NCBI GenBank assembly: GCA_963556255.1 | Contig: OY744608.1 | Location: 14,671,640-14,735,639 of the forward strand | Origin: Allolobophora icterica | Lineage: Eukaryota > Annelida > Clitellata > Crassiclitellata > Lumbricidae | Direction: 5' to 3' | Length of the DNA: 64,000 nucleotides | Shown: positions 1 through 12,504 of the stretch, piece after piece | Position numbering within the stretch: the stretch's first letter is position 1 | Layout: the number at the start of each line of letters is the position of its first letter | Position numbers and translations under genes: made by a program | Notes under the pieces: model-generated | What the model was told of the DNA's origin: nothing | What the model saw: the letters and a program-made list of their open reading frames with translations, nothing else | Database searches by the model: none

Positions 1-950
1 GGGTATATTCTGGCTGCAGAGAGGCTGAAATCTACATGGGCCATTAATAATCCGCCAGAAAAGTATAGGAAGTAACGAAAAGACGCTCTAGATACTAGAA
101 ATTTTCTCCAAGAAAGAACCGGTACGGCGTTCCGGTCGTCAAAAAAAGAACCGGAACGCCGTTCCGGTGCGTTCCGGTCCCAACCGATCCCTGGTAGGAC
201 ATCATCATTACATAACAAAATGTGGCACTTAGTGACATGTCCAATTACACGATGTCAATTAAGAATGCTCCGAACTGTACACTAAGACCATGTAGAATAC
301 TTAACAGTTAGTGTTTCTAAGGGGCTCTAAATAGGTAAGAAAAATAAATGCTAAGATGTGAAACACAGTACAGAAAAGCCAAGGAATTGATTGACAGGTG
401 GACTAGAACATGTATGTTACATGTTTATTGCTTATAAAGTCAATGAAAGACCAGTTATGGAAATTACTGGGTCCCTGCCAGCATCAAACCAACAACTTGC
501 TACATGTTTACTAAAAGCCAAGGAAGACGGACAAAGACATTACATCTGGGCTAAAGGAAACTTCCATACAACTTTCTACATGACACAATGATCCTGAGAT
601 CAAACTGACACCTGCTAACTCCTAATTCTTGCTGGCCTGTCAAACCTTCTCATGCTATTTAATCTATAATGCACATTAAATAGTTCTTCGATTCAATAAA
701 GCAGGAAATTCCTACATATCTCATCTATTACACTTCAGTTTATAAAGAATCAACTGAGAGAAGACAATAAGAATATCCTCATCATATTGGTGATGTAATC
801 CACAGATCAATAACCTACTATTACAGGAGCCCATGTTTAATCTAACCAATGATCTGTAGATTTCTACAGTCTTTATAATATTTCAAAACATATCAATCAA
901 TGGCCAGTTCAAACTGCATACTGGTAATCCCGCAGGTAAATCCTGTAGAT
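1..950. other. Intergenic, no gene seen
   Basis: No coding exon is recognised here. The only structure is an inverted repeat, with 19-nt arms at 118-136 and 150-168 (18 of 19 paired) built on the motif CCGGAACGCCGT. A further GCGTTCCGGT follows directly. It may be the edge of an unidentified transposon that extends off the left end. Confidence 0.5.
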
Positions 951-1349
951 CAGTGCTACTCAAACTATGGTCCCCGGCCTGGTGCCAGTCCGCTAGTGGT
1001 TGGTTACCGGGCCATGGAATGATAACTGGCATCACAATTTTGATGGCACCCAAATAAAATATTAAATTGTGTACAGCAAAAAACATACAAAACGAGGACA
1101 TGTCACAGTGTTCACACACAATAAACAGTCTGATAAATGCAACAGTAACAAATGTATAGTTGTAATAAACATTAAACAGTGGCAATAAATTATGACTGAA
1201 CTTTAATATAACATATTATATTCAATAAATTATTACTAAACCTTAATATAACCTTAATATAACACGTTATACATGTAATGTAAGAGCTCTGTGATAAGGC
1301 TGGTAAAGCAAGTAACAATCTGCAGCATGCCAAAGTTGGAGAAGCACTG
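951..1349. mobile_element. hAT-type MITE (CAGTGCTACTCAAACT family), copy 1
   Basis: The left end reads CAGTGCTACTCAAACT and the right end, reverse complemented, reads CAGTGCTTCTCCAACTTTG, giving imperfect terminal inverted repeats. The flanking octamers CTGTAGAT (943-950) and TTGAAGAT (1350-1357) match at 6 of 8 positions, consistent with an aged 8-bp target duplication. The interior has no coding capacity. The element at 22814-23159 shares both ends and much of the interior, including the GACA-CAGTGTTCA-ACA region. CAGTG-start ends with 8-bp duplications are typical of hAT elements; the superfamily assignment is inferred from these ends only. Confidence 0.75.
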
Positions 1350-2739
1350 TTGAAGATAATTCAAGTAAGGCAGGTATTCATTAACAAGAGGTAATAACGG
1401 TAGGGAAATTTCAATGTGGTATTAATCTCATAATTCGCTAACAACCAATCTCTATGAGCACTGCCAAGCATTCAAATACAATCACAGATATAAAATTGCA
1501 CTCTACCATGACACCTACATCCAACTATTACCAAAAAATCACATTCCTATCCTAGTATTAACATCCAATCCTTTCCTTTTCTCCTCTAGAACAGATGTTA
1601 GCATGCCAGCAAAGACCCTCTATTCCCCATTATACAGGTCTATTTATATCCAATCAAAATCCCAATCCTATCAACATCTTCCATCCGTGGCATGCAATTG
1701 GTGCCAATTAGCATCGGGCTCAGCCCTGAGTACCTGATCAAAGGATAGTCACGTGACAGGCTCTCTGTTCCCAAAGAAGCTTTATTACCATTTATCTCCA
1801 GACATCCATTCATATATCTCAATGACACAGCCATGCGCACAGCACTGTCAAGTGGCTCTCAACCAGCTCAATATATAGAGACAGCCTCATTACAGGAAAA
1901 TTATTTGCCATTACTACCGGTTTCTCAAAAATGCTTTATCATCCATTTCACATACATACATGTTTTTTGCATCACCACTGCTAAGCTATTAAGGTATGGA
2001 AAGGTATGTAAGGCAAAGGTATATTAAGGTTAGGTAATAGAATAGAATAGAATATTCTTTATTGGTATACTTCTATTTAGTAACACATCTAATATCAGTA
2101 AAAGGACCTAGAGGTATGGTTTAAAAATCAGTTGTTGACATCATTTATAGATTTGATACCACTTACCAATTAAGATTTTTCTTTATTTTCATAAATTACA
2201 GTTTAGCAATAGATCACCTACATACAGAGCCACAACAAATTGGTTCAGTTGGCATCATCAGATCTGTCCAATCTTTGCTGTTGCTGACAGTAAAACATCG
2301 AAAATTTGTTTTATGCTAGCAAGACGCACTTTGTGTAGCACTTTCAAAGCACTACAGAGATGCATACATACATGGATACATACACACAAACATACATACA
2401 GACAGACAGACACAGACATGCACACAGAAACATACAAACACAGTTTCTGCTACTGGTTCGGTGATCAGTTTTCCATGCACATTTCTTTTGAATTACTTGG
2501 GACCGACAAACTAATATGACCTACAAGAGCTTTCACTTCTCGGCATTGCCTGTGGGTGAGCCAATACCCTAAACGTGATAATCTATGATGATCCCTCGGG
2601 TCCTTCCCACGGCAATACTGTGTCCACGCCTCTCAATCAACACTGACAAAATTTCCTGCAGATGTGTATGTGCAGCAAATCACCAGCAGCAAGTCCCGTA
2701 AAGAACACAACCAACTAAATATAATATTTTCTGCATCAA
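1350..2739. other. Intergenic with one retroelement 3' tail
   Basis: No gene is seen. At 2036-2075 the minus strand reads AATAAAGAATATTCTATTC followed by more ATTCT units. That is the 3' end of a retroelement with a short tandem tail, oriented minus. The GACA-rich simple sequence near 2395-2415 is a small microsatellite. Confidence 0.4.
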
Positions 2740-3380
2740 CCAAAGAGAACCAGAGTTGTAATAATATTCCAAATCCAGCCAAAGACCATCCGAAATATAA
2801 TAGCGTTCCCAGATCAACCAAAAAGATATAATAGTTTGACCCAGATCAACCAAAATGAACAAAAGCGATATAATAGTGTTCCGAGATCAACCAAAATGAA
2901 TCAAAAAGATATAATAGTGTTCCCAGATCAATCCAAATTAACCAAAAATATATAATAGTGTTCCCAGATCAACCAAAATGAACGAAAAAGATATAATAGT
3001 TTTCCCAGATGAACCAAAATTAACCAAAAAGATATAATAGCATTCCCAGATGAACCAAAAAAGATATAATAGCATTCCCAGAGAACCAAAAAGATATAAT
3101 AGTGTTCCCAGATGAACCAAAAAGATATAATATAGTGTCCCCAGATCAACCAAAATGAACCAAAAGATACAATAGTGTTCCCAGATCAACCAAAATGAAC
3201 CAATAAGATGTAATAGTGTTCCCAGATCAACCAAAATGAACCAAAAGATACAATAGTGTTCCCAAATAACCCAAAGACATAAAATACTAATTTCAGAATC
3301 AACCAAAGTTAGGAAAAGCAATATAATAATGTTCACGCATCAACCAATGAGAACCAGAAAGATATATAACAATGTTCCCC
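2740..3380. repeat. Minisatellite, ~35-bp unit
   Basis: About fifteen degenerate tandem copies have the consensus core AGATATAATAGTGTTCCCAG followed by ATCAACCAAAATGAACCAAAA. The unit length drifts between about 27 and 45 bp. Several reading frames stay open across it, but their predicted proteins are repetitive low-complexity products. No conserved spacer pattern suggests anything beyond a VNTR. Confidence 0.9.
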
Positions 3381-3441
3381 AATCTCGAATATAGGTCAAA
3401 ACGAATTTTGACCGTACAAACTACTCTACATTTTTGCACAG

Positions 3442-3591
3442 CATCTTAGATTTAATCTCACATACCACTGCAGCCCATTGCACTACAAGTGGAAGGCAGT
3501 GGCTTCCAAGTGGTCCGACGACATGCCGCCCGACCACGCACAGTTTGGCCGGACCTTTGACCGCAGAATTTATGGATTAATCTGCAAGTAG
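3442..3591 (+). other. Possible orphan coding exon
   Basis: After an acceptor-like TTTTTGCACAG there is an open frame of 49 codons ending in TAG at 3589-3591. It is clearly more GC-rich and codon-like than its surroundings (residues include YKWKAVASKW and FGRTFDRR). A donor-like GTAGGT overlaps the end. I do not recognise the peptide, and no partner exon joins it convincingly. The GC-rich stretch continues to about 3760, followed by a 100-codon open frame at 3762-4064 that I also cannot identify. It may be a gene fragment, a decayed exon or chance. Confidence 0.2.
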
Positions 3592-4093
3592 GTATTAGCA
3601 TCTGCCGACGTGATGACGAAATTATTTATGCTTGCAAATGAGTCCTGATTATGTCCATAGATATCACGAACGGCTGACCATAGGTAGAGCCCACGTCAGG
3701 CCGAGACTGTGAGGCTCAGGCTCCGCGCAAAAGGCCGCACAAGTACGGTTGACATATTGCATTGATCATGAGAACTGACATGAAAGCGTCCGTTGGTTGG
3801 CAGACACTGGTTGGCAGACACGATGAAACTAAATGCATTCGCCAAAGGGGACGACTAAAACGAATGGGAAATTTAAGCAGGCGACTGGCAGCGTTATTCA
3901 GGACAAAATGCGATCACTCAGTCAACAGCAAGTGCTTGTCCATGTTCTCTTCTGACGCTGCACTTCGACAGGCTGTGTTATTCAAGCAGAAGGAAAATAA
4001 TCAACAGCAGAAAACAAATTTAAAAACAAACATTTATCATCACGAAATAGATAAAGTTCTGTGATCTGGTTTTTCTAGGGTGTGATCTACGGT

Positions 4094-4338
4094 TGGACCT
4101 ATGGGCAGTAGACCAATGAACTATGGGCAGTGGACCAATGACCTACGGGCAGTGGACCAATGACCTATGGGTAGTGGACCACAGACCTATGGGCAGTGGA
4201 CCAATGAAGTATGGGCAGTGGACCAATGAACTATGGGCAGTGGACCAATGACCTATGGGCAGTGGACCAATGACCTATGGGCAGGGGACCACTGAACTAT
4301 GGGCAGTGGACCAATGACCTACAGGTAGTAGCACAATG
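4094..4338. repeat. Minisatellite, 22-bp unit
   Basis: Eleven tandem copies of a 22-bp unit have the consensus CTATGGGCAGTGGACCAATG plus two bases. Most differ by one or two substitutions, with essentially no length drift. This indicates a young array compared with the one at 2740-3380. Confidence 0.95.
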
Positions 4339-6320
4339 AATGGGGAAAACATAGGCTAGGGAGAGCAGTCCAGACCAGTGAAAGGGTAGCTTTGGCATGT
4401 ACCCATAAAATTGCATATATCTTCAGTTTATTTGCAGTTATACAGCAATCTTGTTCAGATGAACTATGTTGAAGGTCTTGATAGAGGACAAAGGCTTCGT
4501 GCTGGGCTAGAGCGAAGAAAAAAGAAAAAGAACAGGACATGGGAGATCACTGTCATTGGATTCCAGTTCCTATTATCGCCTAATGAAGAAGCATCAGTCA
4601 GAGGTGTTAGGCAACTGCTCATCATGACAAGTCTGCTGAGAGTCCTTACATAGTTAATATCTGAAGGGATTCCCAGCTCAACACGTTACAAGGTTATTGC
4701 TCAATCAATCACTCGCAAGGAATAACATCGAGACTTTTACTGTGAACAGTGCTTTTCTCTAGAAAAGAAGGTTCCGGAACTGAACAATAGGTTCCGGAAC
4801 TGAACAACTATGGAAGGGCTAAAATCCCAAGAAAAACAGGATTGGAGGTTGGGAGGGGTCTCAATAAACAATGAAAGCAGTTCATAACACTGAAATTAAA
4901 TTAAAATCACTAAATAATTGTTTTTATTATTAAAATAAATAAATTATTTGTTAGTAGCTGAAAAAAGGTGCAGGAACACAAAGTAATAACTTTAGTTTTA
5001 TAATGGAGTATTTTAAAGCCTAGCTTATATTAAGGCATAAATAATTAATTAACAAGGAATAAAACTGTGGATGGGGGTTACACTGATGTCAATACTGATG
5101 CCGGTGGCAATAAATGTTAATGACAAAAGAGTTCACACAAAGCCTCAGAAGAGAGATTGCCTCTCCCAACATAACAATTTACATTTAAAGCATTAGCCTC
5201 TTAAATTCTTTTAAGACAAGATAAGATGGCTAGTTCTCTTTCTGTTTCTGTCTGTCTGTCTGTTTGTCTGTCTCACTGATCTATTAAAGAAAAACCTCAA
5301 GTACTAATTTTAAAGTAAGGGTTCACCTGATGATACTGTTGGATCTAAATTTTAAAGTTTACCATCCAAAGGGTTTTACTGTCATTGAAACACAGTAAAC
5401 TATTAATCACAAAATTAAACACCAAATATTTTATTTCCAGCCAGTTCTGTGTTTAGCCGTTGCCTGGCTTCATTCAGTTTGCTCTGGTTTGCTCGCCTTG
5501 CCCTGTGTCAGCACAGGAAAGCTTCTTAGTGTTTAACGGCATCTATAGATGTGCGGCTTTGTTGAAATGCCAGATATTTTCAGAATTCGTCACACAATAT
5601 CACATTGGAGTCAATCGAAGAGAAAGCCTGCTTGAAAACTGAGCAAACCAGAGCAAACCGGACAATCAAAACAACAGTTAAACAAATGCAGAACACGATG
5701 GAAATAAGCATTTAACAGTATACAAATTGTAACTGTAATCTGACACTTGTAAAGCACCACTTTGAGAAAAAAACTCATCAGTCTATGGTTCCATGTTCTC
5801 CACTTCACCAGACTGATCAATGAAAGAAAGTTAAGAATGTTATAACACAGAGCCACATAACTGTCATTCTAGTCTAACCTACACTAACAACTTCTACAGA
5901 GTTGTTAGCATACTGCACAAGGCATCAATCGATGGTCCCTGCACAAGCAACCACAGCGAAGACATCCGGCCGTTAAGTGCAAGTCCGTTAAGTGCAAGTC
6001 GAGTACAAAATATCAAAATCTCTACTGGAGATTAAAAAAATATCTGTGTAAACAATGCTGAGCCATCAGCCATGAACTTGATGACCTTTCCCAAGTATCA
6101 ATAAGAACTGTTCAATCACCCAACAACACTTAGCCATATATTTAGCCATCATCGCCGCCCTTCTGCAAATACTATTGACAATCATTCAATAAGACCACAG
6201 CCTCACTCATAACTGCCAATTTAGTTTTCAATTTTCACTGAAGCATTTCAAACATCATAACATTGCCATAAGGCAAGCACCCATGCTCTTAGCCATTTAG
6301 CCATCTGCTGTTCACAAGGT
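4339..6320. other. Intergenic, no gene seen
   Basis: Only short open frames without recognisable domains occur. There is a small direct duplication of AGGTTCCGGAACTGAACAA near 4770-4808 and a (CTGT)n run near 5245-5270. Nothing else stands out. Confidence 0.4.
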
Positions 6321-6324
6321 TCAG

Positions 6325-6415
6325 ATACATACATACATACATACATGCATACATACAATCCATAAATACATACATAAATACATACATAAATACATACATA
6401 CATGCATCCATGCAT
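6325..6415. repeat. (CATA)n microsatellite
   Basis: An interrupted tetranucleotide repeat of CATA, with CATG and AATA variants. Confidence 0.9.
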
Positions 6416-6889
6416 ACATCTGCAAACTTGATGCAGAATTCATTCAAAACAACAGCCATAATTAATTCAAATTAACGAAATAATTCACAGCCACACAGCA
6501 GTCAGTATATATTCAGGAAAGCATTACAGATGAGACCAAGATTGCAGGAAGCACAGTTGACAGCTCTTAAAACATGGGAATGCAATTACGCCTACACACA
6601 GAGCTGCGTCTTTTCATCCCATCACAAGTACAAGTGTCCTTAAGCAACCCTAAGCAGTGGATCAGCCAAAGTCCTGGTAATAAATGAGCAGCATAAACTC
6701 ACATCCATCTTCCATCCATCTCACATCCATCTGTAGATCGTTATCCCATTAAGCATGTAATCAGGCATGCATCAGTGCTTGAGCACATAATACACAATGC
6801 AGTGCTGGTGCATGACAGTTGAAGAGGAAGACTGGAGCCATGACCAGAACATTGTCTGCAGCCCCACAATAATATCATAAACACAGTGT

Positions 6890-7710
6890 AAGAATTCGTG
6901 ACTTTAGGTTTAAAAATTCATAAAAATTTGTGAATTTTTGGCCTATTTTAAAATTCGTTGAGCCATTGTTGGACGTTTTTTTACACTGACAGTGGGGTTT
7001 TGCAAAAAGCAGTGTAAGCAACAACAACAAATGTGATGACATCATGATTTGTTGTGTTAAGCTTCTGCTTACAATTTAATGTAAAAATCAATATAAAAGT
7101 TTATTACGTAACGAGTTAATTTAGCTAAAATGAAAGAACATGGACCGAAGTGGAAGTACATGTGGTGATTTTGAAGAAGGAAAAGGGTAATCTGAAAATA
7201 CTGCACTTGTTGTTTATGTGACAAGGAATTTTTTGGTTGTTCTGCCCAAATTTGGGAGCATGTGCATGGCAAAAATACAGAAACCACAGTCGACTGGGAG
7301 CAGTGGGCTGTTTGTGACTCAGATTTAGAGGACGATGAAGAAGTAGACAGCTCAGTGAACGTTGCCAACCCTTAACCATGTTTGATTGCAAGCTGTGTAA
7401 GTCACACTGGAGCGAGGCACTGGTGGTTTTTCGTTCTGCTGACTGACACTCACAGTCACACACCCTAATTATGACAGAATTCGAAGTTGAAGACTCCAAG
7501 TAGAACGGTAACTGAATATCAGTACTGTTGTGTTCCTAGTCAGCTATCCTTTATGGCTGATTGATTGATTACCTATGACACTGACATTCACTTGCTTAAA
7601 AACTTGAAAAGTAAACAAATAATAAAAATTCGTTGGCAGTTTTAAATTTCATTAAAATTCGAAAAATATTAAAATTCTTAAAAATCGTAAAAGGTAAATT
7701 CTCGAACCAT
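6890..7710 (+). mobile_element. Probable decayed DNA transposon with zinc-finger remnant
   Basis: AT-rich ends built on AAAATTCG and AAATTCAT motifs occur in opposite orientation at about 6890-6955 and 7620-7710. They flank an interior that encodes, with stops, a short peptide containing C-x2-C followed by H-x-H (CLCDKEFFGCSAQIWEHVH, near 7200-7275) and then an acidic stretch. This resembles the N-terminal BED-type finger of hAT transposases. The ends are too diverged for me to define exact termini or a target duplication. Element status is an inference. Confidence 0.35.
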
Positions 7711-8204
7711 GATCACAAATGACTGAGAAAATAGACAAAGGTAAAATTATCTGAGAGGCTGCTTACAAAATTCTATAAACGACATAGAAAATTATCTGAC
7801 ATTTTACGATTATGGCGAAGTATGAAAAGAAAGATATCGTACATTTTGTGGTCTAATACATGGCATAGAAGCTACTTCTCTTAATAGTAGAAGCTGCCAA
7901 AGAAGACATGAACTGATAACAGATGTCAACAACAGCAGTATCATTTTACAAGCAACGTAAGCTGCTTTCTTCAGAAAACTTCCTTCCATTAGAACCTGCT
8001 TTAACTATAAGCAACGGAAGCTTCACAGTAGAAGATGCTCTTATCAAACAGATTCAGATCTGCTTCTATCAACTGCAAACATGTGTCCCCAGTTTGACAT
8101 TTACTCAGCCAATGGCCACACAATGGCCACACATGGCAAACATCAACTGAAAGTGAAAACGGTTTCATTTCTGGTTACCTGGCTCAACAAAGAATTCTTG
8201 ATAT

Positions 8205-8777
8205 TAGGGCATAACCGAAACTCGGATCGGCAAACCGATTTTGCCGATTTTGGACTATCCGGAATTATCCATACTCGGAATGTCTAAGCCGCCGATTTTA
8301 AGAAAAATTATTTTTCGCTGCTTTCACTATGAACTACCGTATGTTCGGGCCCTTAAATCAGTTCCCGGGAGCAGACTGTCATTGTCTGTTAGGTGTGTAG
8401 CTGTGCAGCTGAAGCTACTGTGGCCGGTTTAGTAAGTCACCGGCGCTAAGGGCGGCTGCCCAGAATAGACACTCTCTCTGTCTCCATCTCTCTCTCTGTA
8501 TCTCTCCCTCTTTCCCACGGGGATAATTATAATACAGGTCATATAACCTTTAACGACCCAGAATAGACACTCTCTGTCTCCATCTCTCTGTCTGTATCGC
8601 TCCCTCTTTCCCATGGGGATAATTAAACAGGTCATATAACCTTTAATTACCCAATAGGGGGGCATGAATACAGACCTTCTACAGAGGAGATAATGAATGC
8701 ATCCAAAGCCGTATAGATATAGGAATTATATACATAGGCCCAAGTTTAAACACATACTACTATAGAGGCATACTTTG

Positions 8778-8811
<34 letters not shown>

Positions 8812-8986
8812 GTGTATAATTGTATATATAGTTATCTATGGGCATGCATGTATGTATATATATATATATGCATAGGTAGGGGATATGAACTATTTAAAAT
8901 CGGAACCGGAATCGGAATCGGCAAATAACGGTCTATACTATCCGGTATCCGGAATCGGCAAAAAAAACAAAATCGGTTATGCCCTA
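8205..8986. mobile_element. hAT-type MITE (TAGGGCATAACCGA family)
   Basis: The ends are TAGGGCATAACCGA and its inverse, flanked by an exact 8-bp duplication CTTGATAT at 8197-8204 and 8987-8994. The subterminal regions are rich in CCGATTTTGCCGATT and ATCCGG motifs in both orientations. The interior contains a twofold tandem repeat of about 110 bp (8455-8650) built around CTCTCTGTCTCCATCTCTC, plus (TA)n runs near 8780-8870. No transposase is encoded, so it is non-autonomous. The 8-bp duplication and TAGGG start fit hAT. Confidence 0.9.
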
Positions 8987-9044
8987 CTTGATATCTTGAC
9001 TAATTTTAGTAATTTAATTTGAATCGTAGTCTTAAGTGGGAGTG

Positions 9045-9110
9045 CTCAACAGTGCAGTGGTTAGGGTTAGTGTCAGTCAACCAAGAGGTTGGGGTTCAGG
9101 AAACAATCAG
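9045..9110 (+). repeat. tRNA-derived SINE head (degenerate)
   Basis: An A-box-like CAGTGGTTAGGGTTAG is followed about 35 bp later by a B-box-like GGGGTTCAGGAAAC. This is the arrangement of a tRNA-derived SINE promoter. The downstream body is not matched to the other SINEs here. It is too degenerate to be a tRNA gene. Confidence 0.4.
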
Positions 9111-9569
9111 CAAAACTACATTGATACCAGGAAGACTAAAATGACACAGAACTTAAAGATGCACAAACCTTCAGGGGGTAGAGACGGCTGGTTCAGCCAA
9201 GGTAGTAAACCCTTTAAAAGTGTCTATGCATTAATCATACTAAATAAAAAAAATAGGCTTCATACAGTGGCATTTAAGAACATCTTATCTTATCAAGAAC
9301 ATCTTATCTCATATGAACATTTAAAAAGCTCTTCTCTCAGAAGGGCTATATAGAGAAGCGCCCTCAACATGACAGGCCCGTAAACAGGTAAGTCTTTAGG
9401 CAGCAAAGAGACAGAAGAGACACATGTGTGATCCCATCTAGAATCCTACTACGGACTCAGGGCAAACGTCATTCCATAGTGATGCCCGGGGTACAGCTCT
9501 CCAATCGATCTAAACAAGCCCCTATGAAGACAGTTAGAAAATGCATGATTCTTTTCAACAGTGTAATTG

Positions 9570-9660
9570 TACTGTATTGTATTTCATTTATATAGCACCT
9601 CTTAGAGAAGCAACTACATAGACGATTTAGGCAAGTCTTGAGACAGTTAACTACAACATT
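9570..9660 (-). repeat. Retroelement 3' end, minus strand
   Basis: On the minus strand this reads AGAGGTGCTATATAAATG followed by an ATACAATACAGTACAATT tail. The same GAGG(C/T)GCT-TATAAATG plus pentamer tail arrangement recurs at 18448-18530. It is the 3' terminus of a SINE or LINE; the body is not resolved. Confidence 0.45.
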
Positions 9661-10359
9661 CCTCTAGCTACATGAACCTGAGGACCAAAAATATAAGGAC
9701 AAACACTCGTATGATGGTGGTTTCACTTCACAGTGAAGGACCAACCACAGCAGAGCAACCCAAGTTCTATCCTATCCTGAGGTTCCAAAGATCACCTCAT
9801 TCAGGTGTAACCATAATTCATTCAGATATTTATATAGCACCTCTTCAAGGGAAGCTGCTCAGATGTGCTCCCGACTCCAGCATGGCCAAACAACACAGTT
9901 TAAGACTTCTGCAGTGCTTAAAGAAACCTAAGTCAGTTAATCAAACCCAGTCAGAAAGCCAAAAGGAAGACCAAGAGATCACAAAGCGATCATAAGTAGG
10001 GATTGGATGATGGCAGATACATGATTTAAATATGAACTGTTTGGGAAAACTGCACCGAAGAACATCCCAGGGAGGCTGCAGTCCCCATGAGCACAAGAGG
10101 GACCACCATAGTCTATAGTGGAATGTACATTTGCAAGCAATTATACAGACTGGTTAGTCGTAATAGCGGAAGCTGCAATCGAGTCCTTTCATATCTTTGG
10201 TCAATAGAACCCTTCAAATCAAGCCGGAAATGGCATGTCAATTCCAACTGCACACCTTCTTGTGGAGCAGAGGATATTGGAAAACTAGACGGCAGTCTTC
10301 AACCCAGGCACTTCAACCACTGGAGTCAAGAATTGTGCGTTTATGCAGTAGGAGTACAC

Positions 10360-10445
10360 TATAGTCTAGTACTTAGCACCCTGGACTGCCAACCCTGAGA
10401 TCAGAGGTTCATATTCCCCACCAGGCAGAGTTTTCAGCTCCACTC
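10360..10445 (+). repeat. tRNA-derived SINE head (degenerate)
   Basis: TATAGTCTAGTACTTAGCAC (A-box-like) and GAGGTTCATATTCCC (B-box-like) have tRNA-like spacing, with no acceptor-stem pairing. A SINE relic is more likely than a tRNA gene. Confidence 0.4.
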
Positions 10446-10599
10446 ATACATCCCAGACAACTCAGCTATAATTATTGTCAGTGGGAAGATCCGATAGGCA
10501 AGGGAGAGGACTGGCCAACCACCCTCACATGCTGAGGTTAAGAAAAATGAATGCACCAACACTTCCTCCTATCACCTGTATCACCTCCTCTCTTGATCT

Positions 10600-10765
10600 C
10601 CTCCCCCCCCCGCACACCCCTCCGGTAACTGGACTCAGAACCCCTTTGAACTACTCTTTGGAAACCCCTCTGATTTGACACAGCTCTTGTGTACAGGCCG
10701 GTGCCCTGCGCTTGGCCTTCGAGTGGCACATTAGAAGTTTGGAGATTACAATTACGATTACTCAT
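10600..10765 (-). repeat. Dispersed repeat, copy related to 19800-20110
   Basis: On the minus strand this matches the plus-strand repeat at about 19815-19925. It has the same order of TAATCTCCAAACTTCTAA, CACTCGAAGGCCAAGCGCAG, CACC-GCCT and CAGAGGGGTTTCC. A shorter piece of the same family (GCAGGGCACCAGCTTATTCAC) lies at 52087-52107. It is a dispersed repeat of unknown class. Confidence 0.7.
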
Positions 10766-10795
10766 ACCTATGGCTAGCTCCCCTGGTCAACTTAC

Positions 10796-10905
10796 ATGAC
10801 TGCTCTTCTTCCTCCTCCCCTCCTCCTCTTCTTCTTCCTCCCCCTCCTCCTCTTCTTCTTCCTCCCCTTCATCTCTTCCTCCTCTCCTTCTTTTTCTTCT
10901 TCTCG
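10796..10905. repeat. Polypyrimidine (CTT/CCT)n tract
   Basis: A plus-strand pyrimidine tract of about 105 bp with TCTTCC and CCTCCTC motifs. Mirror-like sections could form triplex DNA. It is simple-sequence DNA, not coding. Confidence 0.9.
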
Positions 10906-12504
10906 TGTTAACATCTAAGGATTTATGTATCACCTTTAATGTGAAATTCAAACTAAATCATAAGTACAGTGTCAAGATGATGAGTAACTGTGTGTGGCTC
11001 TGTCATTGGTAGGACCAGACGGATCAAGTATTACAAATACACCAACAGTTAACCAGATCCAGTTTCAGCCAAATGTCCAATACCACAGCCTGTCATATTT
11101 GTTTGTCCCAACGGCTGGAAATCACCCACAACAAAGGCAACAATAACAACAGGTGGCAGACTGCACCTGACCTGACCCACTTAATAGGTCAACCGATATC
11201 CAACCAGCACAAAGCAGTGTCAGAACTTTCTTAGGTCCTCAGTACGGATAACAATAGAAGCAAAATGCTCTAGGCTTCTGGCTATGGAACCCTTTTGACC
11301 TGAAAATTTTAAGACAGAACCCCAACCTAAACAACACAGAGGGGTAGTGCATGCAAAGCAGACCAATGTAGATTTAATTAATAACACAGTTATGAAAAAC
11401 TGAATTCTCTTTTATACAAGCAGATTTTAAACAAAATAGCTTATATGATAAAATAAAGTTTAAACTTTGAACCAAGGCCCTTGCAATACGTTATATGGAA
11501 CATATGAGGTTTTATCCCATTTCCTCACACAACCCTCGACTTCCCCTCATGTATCCCACTATCCCTAAGGTTCTGCAGAACACACTTTGGGAAACGCTCC
11601 TTTACGGAGTGCTTCACAAAAGTTTCAAGATCTCTTATCTGGCTTCAACCTGAAGCAAAAGCATGTCTCCTTCCGAACTCATCAAGACTATCAATTTAGT
11701 CCAATTAGTCCATTGACAATGATTTTCCATTTCGCAAACTAAGACAAACCGCAATGGAAGTGAAACAAAAAATGTAGTACCTGAAAATACTTGAAGACAA
11801 AATCAAAGATAAGCACAGCTCGTGTTGCAGTTGTAAACACAGCAAAACCAAAGATAGATGATGAACGACAAGACTGCCTGCTCTGCACCAGAATCAGTCG
11901 ATTTATTTCTCAGCAGCTCTGCAGATAGGCTGGCTCGATGTGGCTGGAAAGTAATTACTTGAACACCAAACAATTTCAACTGCCATCATATTTCTTCTTT
12001 TAATCAATAAAAACATTGTAGGGTCGTTTTCTGAAACGGCTTCTCTTCGATTTGTTCCCACATTCAAGAGATACATTAAAATTTGCACAGTGCTCAACGC
12101 TTTTCAATTTTAACTTCGTCTTTTGAAAAACCAATTCAGGAAATAAGGTAACCACACATATCTTGGTCACTTGCTTGACCTTTCTATCATTTACAATATG
12201 CTCTAAATTGCTTTCTCGTGTTTTCTAGGCCTGTCACCTTCTCCCTCAGGCATCTACCCTTGGCCCTTTGTTCTTGATTCCTTTCTTCACCTGTTCTGAA
12301 GACCTTCCTATTCAGCTCAGCCTTCTAGATCATCTCGGCGTCTCCTTAAAACTGTCAAGATTAGTCTCTGCATCAACACTTGTGTCTGCTTTGAAAAACC
12401 TATGCAAATACATTCCCAGCAGTTACCATGCAGCTGTTCAACTATGCTCAACACTCTGAATTTTCACCAAAGTCCTACCAGTCAAATCATTTACCTTTGT
12501 TGGG
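10906..12504. other. Intergenic, no gene seen
   Basis: No recognisable exon or transposon terminus is seen here. Confidence 0.35.

Noticed and set aside
2740..3380. CRISPR-like repeat-spacer appearance
   Set aside because: Units are contiguous tandem copies without unique spacers of constant length, in an animal genome. The same applies to 4094-4338 and 55563-56345.
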